Shown here piece by piece: positions 16,452 through 23,924 of a stretch of 29,457 nt of DNA. The stretch is from a virus. Where the stretch lies: the IMG/VR virus record IMGVR_UViG_3300023278_002502, positions 1-29,457 of that record; one strand, 5' to 3'. The notes beneath the pieces are model-generated. The model saw nothing but the letters and a program-made list of their open reading frames with translations, ran no database searches and was not told the DNA's origin. The position numbers were made by a program, and so were the translations under genes. The first letter of the stretch is position 1. Each line of letters opens with the position of its first letter.

Positions 16452-17255
16452 GTCGTGGGCCTCCGTCTGTGGTCCGGTGGCCCGCGGCCCCCCAACCGTC
16501 GTACTCTCCGAAATAGCATCGATCATACCAACCGCAAGCGCTGCGCTCGCAATCATCATGGCGCCCTGGCCGTAATTGGCGTTGACGTCAGCCACAGAAA
16601 CGCCACGCCCGCGGGCGATAATCCCAGCAAATTCAATATGTACCGCGTCCAGCTCCGCCTGGATCGCGGCCACACCTTCGGCCGTCCCTGCGTCCGGATT
16701 TTTCTTTGGCGCCGCCGAGCTCCGGACGGTAACTCGCTCCTCTGAAACAAACTGAGTCGTCTGGACACCCAAGCTCCCCACCATGGCCATCGGGTTGTTT
16801 ACCGTGATGGAGTCTGCCGCCGCAGCGATCGCAAAAGCCGCCGACGCGGCCACGTCCGTGACTTGCGCCTCAGTCGGTTTGGTCGCGCCCGCAACCGCGG
16901 CGGCCGCGTCGAAAAGCCCCATAATCTCGCCGCCCGGGCTGCTGACCTCGAGCACGATTCGCTTGATGCCCGGGTCACCCTCAGCCGCCTGGATGCCTGC
17001 GATAATGTCACCATAAACGGAATTGCGCTCCCCGATCATCGAAAAGAAAAAGTCCGGGCGCGCGGTCAGGACACCCACCACAGGAACGCGCGCCGTGTCA
17101 CCGTCCCGGACAAACACCTCACGCTCCCCGCGGTTGGACTCACGCTGTAGGAACGCCTCGAAGCGCCCGGCGTCCACCTCGAAGCGCGGATAGGCCTCGA
17201 GCATCCCGTCGAAAAATTCCGGGCTGCAAAGCCAATGCCCCTGTAGGTTCAACAT
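16077..17255 (-). CDS. Head maturation protease, S49 family, with scaffold domain
   Basis: A 392-residue protein combining a serine protease and a scaffold, as in lambda gpC. Residues 58-245 are S49/SppA-like: KRIVLEVSSPGGEIMGL at 98-114 (oxyanion loop), AASAAFAIAAAADSI at 136-150 with Ser138 as likely nucleophile, AMVGSLGVQ, and Lys184/185 in AAPKKNPD as candidate general base. Residues 265-392 are Ala/Gln/Glu-rich and helical, expected to act as scaffold during procapsid assembly and then be cut. Start ATG 17255 has GAGGGG five bases upstream. An internal start for the scaffold part is annotated separately. Confidence 0.88.
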   Translation of the reverse strand: MLNLQGHWLCSPEFFDGMLEAYPRFEVDAGRFEAFLQRESNRGEREVFVRDGDTARVPVVGVLTARPDFFFSMIGERNSVYGDIIAGIQAAEGDPGIKRIVLEVSSPGGEIMGLFDAAAAVAGATKPTEAQVTDVAASAAFAIAAAADSITVNNPMAMVGSLGVQTTQFVSEERVTVRSSAAPKKNPDAGTAEGVAAIQAELDAVHIEFAGIIARGRGVSVADVNANYGQGAMMIASAALAVGMIDAISESTTVGGPRATGPQTEAHDMTLAELLAQHPEVYAQAVQFGRDQERDRVSAHVTMGAASPAAGILAASHILSGAELTSQQVQAGYMTAGRNAAEVTAHAAELEGAAPGTPAPAAPAGTAPDEAARADAVFDLVEQNMGFAPPTA

Positions 17256-17265
17256 GGTTTCCCCT

Positions 17266-18591
17266 CTAACTCACCGCGATTTTGAGGCCCGACGCGATGA
17301 TGTTGGCTGTGTCGGTTTCGTTCGTCACGAATAGCTGAAGCGTGTCCGCCGGGTCAAGTGACTGGATTTGCCAAATCACTGTGACGTTCCCATAGTCGGT
17401 CGTCGTCGCCCGGATCAAGGACGCGCTATTCACAATCGCCGTCCCATTTAGCGCGATGCCAACCGTCAGATTTCTATTGAGCGCGCCGCCCGACGCCATG
17501 AGCAATTTCATGTTGGCGACGATACTCGTCCGCCGCTCGATCAGTCCGTCATAGGTGATGGTGCCGCCGGCACTCGCGGAGAACTTGCAATCGCTACCCG
17601 ACTCAACCGCGAACGTCCCCACCACCGCCGCGGGCGTACCTGGTGTAACGATGACACTTTCCGACACATTTGTGGGCATCGTCACGGTTATGCCCGGCGC
17701 CGTGTCCGAAACCGACAAATCCCCGACGTTCCCCATAAACAGCCACTTGGGGTCACATCGCGTAATAGTGGCCACCGGCGTACCTGCACCGGTAAACGAC
17801 GATCCTGAAATGCCTGCGCTGTCGTTGACGTTGGCCCCAGCGGCCGCGCCGTCAAGGAACGAGTCCCCCGCGCCGATATCACCCGCAGCGTTCACAATCT
17901 GGACACTATCCCAAACGGACGCCCCTAGATCAAACGCCGCGCCCGCGGTGTCGCCCACTTCGACAAAGCTAAGCGCGAATCGGTGATTTGTCGCGCCGGT
18001 AAACGTAAACCCGCTTACGCTCGGCCCCGTGAGTTGGCACTCCGTCATGACGAAGAAGTCCGCACCTGCCACGGACCCGTAGGCGAGGCCACCGACTAAA
18101 ACGCACTGCTGCATGATGCAGCTATCCGCGCCGCCCGCACTGGTGAAATCGAATAGACTCCCCACCGGCGCCGCTAGTAAAAGGCTGGACACGAAAACCG
18201 CGTCGCCCACCGAAGTGAACAGCGCCCCGACACCACCGTAGAGTAGCGTAGCGTTCTGCGTGGGGGTGCCGAACATGCCGGCCGCACCGTTCCACGCAAT
18301 GCGGTCCGTCCCGATATTGACTGTCCCGCTAATGTGGTAGGTCTTGCCGGCCTCGAGGGTAATCACGCCAGCAGCGGGCGCGGGGAAATCCGCCGCGGAC
18401 TGGATCAGCACCACGTTGGCGTCGAGCAGCACACCACTATCTTGAATAAACTTTCCTGTGGTGCCGCTAAATAGCGCGATGGCGTCCGCAACCGATGACG
18501 CCGGACCGGTCACGTCGCCACCCCCACCACCAGCGGGAGCCAGTAACGACGTAGCCAACCGCGTCGCTTTACTAAGACGGACCAACCCCAT
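17266..18591 (-). CDS. Fibre-like beta-rich protein within head gene cluster
   Basis: A 441-residue protein of unknown family lying between portal and protease genes. After a short N-terminal segment and a Gly-rich linker (LLAPAGGGGGDVTGP) comes SVADAIALFSGTTGKFIQDSGVLL, a phrase common in phage fibre and adhesin proteins. Residues about 90-270 are short repeating strands suited to a right-handed beta helix (FFVMTECQLTGPSVSGFTFTGATNHRFALSF). The last 130 residues look like a jelly-roll (SIVANMKLLMASGGALNRNLTVGIALNGTAIVNS, DTLQLFVTNETDTANIIASGLKIAV). Start ATG 18591 shares a base with the previous stop (TAATG). A capsid or neck fibre is the best guess. Confidence 0.6.
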   Translation of the reverse strand: MGLVRLSKATRLATSLLAPAGGGGGDVTGPASSVADAIALFSGTTGKFIQDSGVLLDANVVLIQSAADFPAPAAGVITLEAGKTYHISGTVNIGTDRIAWNGAAGMFGTPTQNATLLYGGVGALFTSVGDAVFVSSLLLAAPVGSLFDFTSAGGADSCIMQQCVLVGGLAYGSVAGADFFVMTECQLTGPSVSGFTFTGATNHRFALSFVEVGDTAGAAFDLGASVWDSVQIVNAAGDIGAGDSFLDGAAAGANVNDSAGISGSSFTGAGTPVATITRCDPKWLFMGNVGDLSVSDTAPGITVTMPTNVSESVIVTPGTPAAVVGTFAVESGSDCKFSASAGGTITYDGLIERRTSIVANMKLLMASGGALNRNLTVGIALNGTAIVNSASLIRATTTDYGNVTVIWQIQSLDPADTLQLFVTNETDTANIIASGLKIAVS

Positions 18592-18833
18592 TACAGATCC
18601 ATAACCACAACCCAACCGGTGCCGGAAGGCTTGGCGTAAAGTGTGTCACCAACGACATTTTGGGCTACCTGCTCGGCCAAACTACCCGGCTGAAACCGCT
18701 CGGCTGTAGCGTCAACCTGTGCCGTGTTGACGCGCAAAATCCCCTGGCCCACATCGGAAATAGTCATAACACCGACACCGGTGCCTAGGTCCGTCCACAC
18801 GTCCGCGGCAAGGGCAAACTGTGTCCTAGCCAT
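18591..18833 (-). CDS. Small protein coupled to fibre-like gene
   Basis: An 80-residue protein, MARTQFALAADVWTDLG at the start and VWVVVMDL-like VVVMDL at the end, with alternating hydrophobic residues that suggest an all-beta fold. ATG 18833 is preferred over GTG 18842 because AGGAGG lies nine bases upstream of the ATG. It overlaps the portal stop by eight bases and its own stop shares a base with the fibre-like gene, so the two are likely translated together and may form one structure on the head. The family is not recognised. Confidence 0.6.
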   Translation of the reverse strand: MARTQFALAADVWTDLGTGVGVMTISDVGQGILRVNTAQVDATAERFQPGSLAEQVAQNVVGDTLYAKPSGTGWVVVMDL

Positions 18834-20478
18834 AAAGCGCACCCTCCTCTTGCACCAGCGCTACTACGTTATCCGTCTGCGCTTCGGTCAAGCCTGTAGC
18901 CGGGTCCGCCGTTGCCGGCTCCGCGGGCTCTGGCCCCGTAAGCAAGTCCCCGTATAGCGCCCGCTCTTTGCGCAGCCGGCTGGCCACGACACTACCGCGC
19001 ACGCCAAAGAGCCGCTGTGAAGCAAAGTCCCGATGAATCAGACTGGCCTCAATGGCTTGAGTCATCGCCTTCACATCCTTGCCCAAGTCGATAGAAGGCT
19101 TGATTACCCCGCCCCAAGCGGTTTTAGTCCACGCGCCAAAAGCAACGTACTCCTGCGGGTTGCTGCGTGACTCGAGGAAGCCGGGCGCGTCAACGCGACC
19201 GGTGAGCGTCTCGGTCGTCAACCATTCCAGATAGGTGTGCTGGCAAAAGCTACCGCCGAACTCGCTTCGGAATCGGGTCAGGTACATATTGAACTCGGAG
19301 CTAGCCGCCTTGCTGGCGCTGTAGTTGTTACTGAATTGCAAAATGAGAATTTCCGGCGGCACCTCACTGGCCCACGCGATCGCGGACAGCACCGCATCTT
19401 GGAACACGCCTAGGTTGACGTTAGGCCGCTTGGTATCGAAGCTGACCGGCTCCTCCCCAATCTGCAAATTCTCGAAGACGAGACCCGGAACTTGCTTACC
19501 AATTCGGAATTCTCGCGTCTCGTTATCCGGGCCGGTGCTTTGCGTCCGGGTTGTGAGCGTCGCACCACCCTCGAAGGGGCGAGACGGAAGCTTATCAGCG
19601 TCGCGCTTGATGTATGTCGCTAGAATCGAGTTGACGACCGCCGCGCGCATCTCCGAGTCACGGTACCGGTCGAGCTCCTTAAGGCTCTGCAGCATGACAG
19701 AAAGGAGCGGGGTGCCCCGTACCTCGTTAGTGCGCTTGGCTGTCCCGTACTGCAGCCACGCAATGCGCCGCCCGGTACTCGTCTTAGCCGGAACGCGCGT
19801 CCACTCGTTGGCCTCATCAAAGACGTAGAACGCGACGTGCCGGCCTCGAGCATCGCGCTCGACCCCCTCCACAATACGCGGGTCACCTATCTTCTCCATC
19901 GGCGTACGGACGTTACCACCCGGAATCAAATCGATCTGCGGAAGTCCCGTACTCTGCGCGCCCCCCTCCACATGGTGGCGGACGAGAATATCCCCCTCGA
20001 TGAGAGATTCGCGCCGGGCCTCGGCCTGTAGCTGCGCGTAGGTTTGGCGCTGCTGATAGTCACACAGATCCGGATTGTCGGCCCAAATCTGAAAACGCTT
20101 TTCTACGTTCTCGGACCACTCCTGCGCGGCCTCTTCGCTGAGTCCCGCAATGAGGTCCGGGTCGGGCATCGCCTCGAGCTGCAATCCCGTGTTGATCTCG
20201 TTGGTGATGAGGCGCCCAATCAGGCCCTTAGCAAAAATGTTTTCGGTGAATAGCTGCGCCGAATTGGCCCGCAGTGTCCAGTAATCCGGTTGATAAAGCT
20301 TGGTACTCCCGAAGCCCCCGAAAAACTTGTCCCCAGTCCACGCGGTGGACGTGGCGCCCCACGCCCCGTAACCGGTATTGCTCGCCGTGATTTGCGGCTG
20401 GATCATGCGAGCCACTACCGCCGGGTCAGGCGCGGACACCAGCCGCATAGCGAGCGCTGACGGGTCGGCCACTACCAT
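18826..20478 (-). CDS. Portal protein (lambda gpB family)
   Basis: A 550-residue portal of the lambda family; twelve copies would form the ring at the capsid vertex through which DNA enters and leaves. Family segments include LRANSAQLFTENIFAKGLIGRLITNEINTGLQLEA near 90, RESLIEGDILVRHH, PQIDLIPGGNVRTP, HVAFYVFDE, LLSVMLQSLKELDRYRDSEMRAAVVNSILATYIKRD, and PPEILILQFSNNYSASKAASSEFNMYLTRFRSEF. The C-terminus is a Glu/Pro/Ala-rich tail. Start ATG 20478 overlaps the preceding small gene by seven bases; its ribosome site is weak, consistent with coupling. Confidence 0.9.
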   Translation of the reverse strand: MVVADPSALAMRLVSAPDPAVVARMIQPQITASNTGYGAWGATSTAWTGDKFFGGFGSTKLYQPDYWTLRANSAQLFTENIFAKGLIGRLITNEINTGLQLEAMPDPDLIAGLSEEAAQEWSENVEKRFQIWADNPDLCDYQQRQTYAQLQAEARRESLIEGDILVRHHVEGGAQSTGLPQIDLIPGGNVRTPMEKIGDPRIVEGVERDARGRHVAFYVFDEANEWTRVPAKTSTGRRIAWLQYGTAKRTNEVRGTPLLSVMLQSLKELDRYRDSEMRAAVVNSILATYIKRDADKLPSRPFEGGATLTTRTQSTGPDNETREFRIGKQVPGLVFENLQIGEEPVSFDTKRPNVNLGVFQDAVLSAIAWASEVPPEILILQFSNNYSASKAASSEFNMYLTRFRSEFGGSFCQHTYLEWLTTETLTGRVDAPGFLESRSNPQEYVAFGAWTKTAWGGVIKPSIDLGKDVKAMTQAIEASLIHRDFASQRLFGVRGSVVASRLRKERALYGDLLTGPEPAEPATADPATGLTEAQTDNVVALVQEEGALYG

Positions 20479-20729
20479 CCGGGTTGCACCGTCATCGGCC
20501 CGTCACCGGACACTAAAGCTTGCAGCATATAGAGACGATTGTACATCGTGTCTAGCGACGCCTGGATCTGGTCAAGGTCCTGGCGTCGCGCCGTCTGCGT
20601 ACTCTGCCCTGTGTCCAGAGTGTACATTTGCAGCGTGGGGTCGAGCGCAAAGGCGAGAATCGCGTCCTCGTAGAGGGCGATCATCGTCTTAGTCCGTGTA
20701 ATCCTCTCTTGCCAAAATGCGACATCCAT
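20472..20729 (-). CDS. Head-tail joining protein, gpW-like
   Basis: An 85-residue protein between the large terminase and portal genes, the place of gpW in lambda. The pattern of two helices around DTGQSTQTARRQDLDQIQASLDTMYNRLYML at about 40-70 is typical of small connector proteins of the gpW type, which bind below the portal after packaging. Start ATG 20729; the stop overlaps the portal start. Assignment rests on size, position and the TGQS plus helix pattern. Confidence 0.6.
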   Translation of the reverse strand: MDVAFWQERITRTKTMIALYEDAILAFALDPTLQMYTLDTGQSTQTARRQDLDQIQASLDTMYNRLYMLQALVSGDGPMTVQPGW

Positions 20730-20738
20730 CCGTCCAGT

Positions 20739-22784
20739 CTAGCGCACTACCTCCTGGGGGTGGTAGGAGTAAGGGGAGGGGAACCATTTTTCCTCATGAT
20801 TTCGCTTAGGTATGACCACGTCGGCGAAAGCATCGTAGTCAATTTTCTCGAGCTCGAGGCACTTGGTGCAGTACTCGTAGACCAGCATATCGAAGGCGCA
20901 CATATTGTAAATCCGGCAGTCCCAGGCGTGATTCGGGCGTTGGCCAATTTGCTCCCAGACATAGCCGATATGCCGCTTCGACACCCGATCGAGTAGCTTG
21001 ATTTTCTCCTCAGCCTCATACTGCGCGAAGAATTCTCCCGGTCGATTCTGCGGATAGTTGGGGTACCCAACCGGCTGACGCTGCGTCGTGTCGTCCCAAC
21101 GCTGCTCAAGCCACGCGCCCATTCTGTTCTTGTAAATCGTCGCGGTCACGTTGTAGAACGGACTGCCGGTGGACGACTCACCCAGGCTAAACTCCTTTAT
21201 GGCAGACTCGCGAATGGACTGGGCGCGCCCCATTACTGGATAAACCCAGCCTTGGAACGGCCGACAGAATTCGTGCACCACATCCGACATGAATCCCACG
21301 TCAATCAGTGTGTTGGCTAGCCGGTATAGCCGGCCGTCGTCCGCCTCCCAAACCTTGTCCAGAATCAAGTGCCTTAGCGGCTCCCACGGCCCCTGTGCCG
21401 AGAGGTCCGTGATGGGGTGGTCGGGGGTCGCCTCGAAGTGCAGCCACTCAATAGAGTAGGTCTGGCGGTCACGACACCACCCGACCACCTCGACGTCGAG
21501 CCGATCCCCGTGGACGTCCACCGCACAAGTCAACAGAATTACCGGCGCGCCAGTCTCGAGCTCCGCAACCTTGTTAGGAATCTCGCCCTCACTGTACACC
21601 GCGCGGCGATGCAGCTCGACCCTCTCTTTCTTGGGTGACACTCCACGTTCTTCCCAAGGACGGCCGAGCTCGAGATTGTAGAATGTCTGTAGTTTTTCAT
21701 GATCCCGAGCGTGGCCGGCGTCCACATCCCATGCCTTTAGCCACTTGTACACCATAGCGTGCCACGGGTACATTCCAGCCGGGCTGAGCAACGCGGGAAT
21801 GTGGTAGCTCGTGAGCCCCTTTTCCTCCGGCTCCGAATGAGCCCGCCACTCTCCACGCTGCAAAAACCACGTCTTGTCGTAATTGTAAAACGCCTTCTGA
21901 CAGTACATGCACACATAGCGGACCGACTCCTCTACGAGGTGCTTATGGTCGTCCAGACTCCACACGATGCCGTAGGGCTGACCGGCCGCGTTTACTGCGT
22001 GCCATTCAAGGTGCTGCATCTCCCCGCAGTGTCGGCAAGGCACGTAGTAGCGGCGCTGATCGCCCGCCATAAAGAGCGGATAAATCTGGCTGGTCTGCAT
22101 GAGCAGCGGGCTGGACAAGTAGAGAATTTTCCGCATCGCGTTGTAGACGTCGGTCCGCTTCTCTACGAGCTCGAGCACCCCACCCTCCTCTTGCCCCTTG
22201 CCGCCGAGGATCAAAGGGAACGCATCGAGCTCGTCTATCAGCGCGATCGGTACCGACATCTGGCGCATCTTCCCGGGGTTACGCGCACCGATGCCAAGCA
22301 AAAAGCCGCCTGGGAATTCCTTACGCTCACTGGTGTCACCGCTGCGTTTGGACGTCCCGCCCGGCGCGCCGAGCAAATGGCGCAGCCCGCAGCTATCTAG
22401 CATACGGTCAATCTTGAGCTCCATGCCCATACGGGCCAGCTCTTTGTCCGCGGTCATATACAGCACGGAGCGGGGTGCGTGCGAGATTGTGTAACCTAGT
22501 GTGTTCTCGAGCAACCCCGTAGTGGCGCAGACCTGGCCGGCCTTCATGACAGCACACTTGCGCGTCGGATCGTCCACGCTCATGGTGTCCATAATCTCAG
22601 TTAGGTACGGCGCATAGAGGTTGTCCCAAAATCCCGGCTTAGGCGTGAGCTCTCGGGGCAGGTAGCGGTGCTTTTCGGCCCACTCCGAGACTTTCATGAG
22701 CAGCCGTTTGGTCTGGATTTGCTCGAGTTGCTCGAGCACATAGGCCGCGTCAGCCGCGTCGATGCGTGCCGGGAGTTTGGTCAC
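20739..22784 (-). CDS. Terminase large subunit, GpA family
   Basis: A 681-residue packaging motor and nuclease of the lambda GpA type. ATPase motifs, counted from GTG 22784: a deviant P-loop KAGQVCATT at 81-89 aligned with the lambda form KSARVGYSK, and Walker B ALIDELD at about 181-187. Then come LSSPLLMQTSQIYPLFMAGDQRRYYVPCRHCG, a second CxxC (CMYC), and the nuclease-side pattern CAVDVHGDRLDVEVVGWCRDRQTYSIEW. GTG 22784 overlaps the small subunit stop as GTGA and has GGGAG eight bases upstream, so it is preferred to TTG 22826. Confidence 0.93.
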   Translation of the reverse strand: MTKLPARIDAADAAYVLEQLEQIQTKRLLMKVSEWAEKHRYLPRELTPKPGFWDNLYAPYLTEIMDTMSVDDPTRKCAVMKAGQVCATTGLLENTLGYTISHAPRSVLYMTADKELARMGMELKIDRMLDSCGLRHLLGAPGGTSKRSGDTSERKEFPGGFLLGIGARNPGKMRQMSVPIALIDELDAFPLILGGKGQEEGGVLELVEKRTDVYNAMRKILYLSSPLLMQTSQIYPLFMAGDQRRYYVPCRHCGEMQHLEWHAVNAAGQPYGIVWSLDDHKHLVEESVRYVCMYCQKAFYNYDKTWFLQRGEWRAHSEPEEKGLTSYHIPALLSPAGMYPWHAMVYKWLKAWDVDAGHARDHEKLQTFYNLELGRPWEERGVSPKKERVELHRRAVYSEGEIPNKVAELETGAPVILLTCAVDVHGDRLDVEVVGWCRDRQTYSIEWLHFEATPDHPITDLSAQGPWEPLRHLILDKVWEADDGRLYRLANTLIDVGFMSDVVHEFCRPFQGWVYPVMGRAQSIRESAIKEFSLGESSTGSPFYNVTATIYKNRMGAWLEQRWDDTTQRQPVGYPNYPQNRPGEFFAQYEAEEKIKLLDRVSKRHIGYVWEQIGQRPNHAWDCRIYNMCAFDMLVYEYCTKCLELEKIDYDAFADVVIPKRNHEEKWFPSPYSYHPQEVVR

Positions 22785-23527
22785 TGCGCGCGCTCCCTGA
22801 TTTGCTCGGCCATACTGCTGACGCAAGCGGTGAGAATCGTACTCACCTCACGCCGGTAGATGTCCACCACGTCAAGGCGCAGTGAGTCCCCGCCCGACTG
22901 GACGCGCGCGACAACCTGATCCGTGATTGCGTCCGGCACCTCTTCCACAAGCCGGCGGAAAGCGGTGTTGACGATCGGCACGAACACGCTCGGAATGAGC
23001 TTGCGGTCAATGAGCTCGCTACGCCGCTTGGCTGCGATGCCCTCCTGGTTGCGCATCTGAGCGTACTCTTTCAGGCTCTTCACTGCGTCGCGCAACCCAG
23101 GCAGATCGCCGCAACTCTCCACAACCTCCCGCAGCGTCAGCGTCCCCAGGTCCTCGAGGTCTTGGGGCAGCCGGCCTTCCCCAGCAAGCCGGATATCGGC
23201 AAGCGCCTGCGCGATCTTGTTGGCGTCAGCCCCGGACGACGGGGCTACGTCGCCGCCCGGGGCGTCAGCCTCCCCCCGAAATGCCTGCCGGCCCTGCTCG
23301 AGCATGAGCCTAGCACGCTCCCCGGCGGACTTATCGGGGCGCCGGCCTGGCCGGACCCCATGCATTCTCGACGCGTAGGCCCGGGCCGCCGCGTGTTCGC
23401 GATCAATCCGGCGACCGTCAGGCGAAAGCGCGGCCTCGAGCGGCCTGCCCTTGTGACACGCGCGATAGACGGTGCTGGGCGAGACCCCGAGTCCCCTGGC
23501 GTAGGCTGCCTTTTGTATAAAATCCAA
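22781..23527 (-). CDS. Terminase small subunit candidate
   Basis: A 248-residue protein directly upstream of the large terminase gene. Residues 8-32 form a helix-turn-helix (AAYARGLGVSPSTVYRACHKG), as in DNA-recognition subunits that select the packaging site. The middle is a charged helical region and residues about 150-245 are helical (LRDAVKSLKEYAQMRNQEGIAAKRRSELIDRKLIP), fitting oligomerisation. The start is TTG 23527, with GAGGGG four bases upstream; no ATG or GTG lies near the helix-turn-helix. It is the first gene after the candidate late promoter. Confidence 0.75.
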   Translation of the reverse strand: MDFIQKAAYARGLGVSPSTVYRACHKGRPLEAALSPDGRRIDREHAAARAYASRMHGVRPGRRPDKSAGERARLMLEQGRQAFRGEADAPGGDVAPSSGADANKIAQALADIRLAGEGRLPQDLEDLGTLTLREVVESCGDLPGLRDAVKSLKEYAQMRNQEGIAAKRRSELIDRKLIPSVFVPIVNTAFRRLVEEVPDAITDQVVARVQSGGDSLRLDVVDIYRREVSTILTACVSSMAEQIRERAQ

Positions 23528-23877
23528 TTTGCCCCTCGATCCCCGATAGCCCCGGGCTTGATTTAAGCTAGCCTAAATTGAAATATGCAAATTATGGCCT
23601 AAGTATGCGAAATTGCTAAAAAATTTCCGTTTGAAAAATTTCCAAAAAGGGTGCGGCTGAATCTAAATCCCCCTGGGTAGCTGAGAGTCCACAGGACCCG
23701 TCTTAGACTAATTACACAGCCTCGCCCCGGGGATCTACCCGCGGGCGCGTGGGTAATTTGTATAATATCCAGCAGATTGCCCCCCTCTGGTGTAGCTCGG
23801 TGTACTAGAACATTAGCACCCTTGCACAGATGCTGGCCCGCGCGGTAGGCTACGCGCTTGGGATCAGGGTGAGGCCA
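23528..23877. other. Intergenic region upstream of terminase genes
   Basis: No convincing gene is seen here. The part next to the terminase gene (23560-23650) is sharply richer in A+T than its surroundings and holds the candidate late promoter. It contains AAAAATTTCC twice, at 23619-23628 and 23634-23643, 15 bp apart. The remainder is mixed sequence. A 97-codon minus-strand open frame crosses it but lacks protein-like character. Confidence 0.6.
23591..23619 (-). promoter_or_regulatory. Candidate late promoter for the structural operon
   Basis: On the minus strand TTAGCA (23619-23614, 4 of 6 matches to the -35 consensus) and CATAAT (23596-23591, 5 of 6 matches to the -10 consensus) are separated by 17 bp. 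Immediately upstream are two A/T tracts that could act as an UP element. Transcription would begin near 23584, about 57 bases before the small terminase start. It is the only good candidate between the terminase and the gene before it. Confidence 0.5.
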
Positions 23878-23910
23878 GAGGGCCCGGGACATCGACCACC
23901 CCGGGCCCTC
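23878..23910 (-). terminator. Strong G+C-rich hairpin after morphogenesis gene
   Basis: GAGGGCCCGGG (23878-23888) and CCCGGGCCCTC (23900-23910) are perfectly complementary over 11 bp with an 11-base loop. It begins 14 bases past the stop of the minus-strand gene ending at 23925. No run of U follows, so it is not a textbook intrinsic terminator; it may end transcription less efficiently, protect the 3' end or bind protein. Confidence 0.45.
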
Positions 23911-23924
23911 GCTACGTCAGGCAC

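Noticed and set aside
23783-23882. tRNA-like pattern on the plus strand: D-arm-like TGTAGCTCGG, a TTGCAC anticodon-like loop, and CCCTCTGG/CCAGAGGG as an acceptor stem.
   Set aside because: The anticodon stem cannot be closed next to the loop, no T-arm (GGTTCGA-type) is present, and an 8-bp match over 300 bases can arise by chance.
23599-23892. 97-codon minus-strand open frame between the terminase and morphogenesis genes.
   Set aside because: Its start lies in the hairpin loop, its end runs through the A/T-rich promoter region, and the translation has no family-like pattern.
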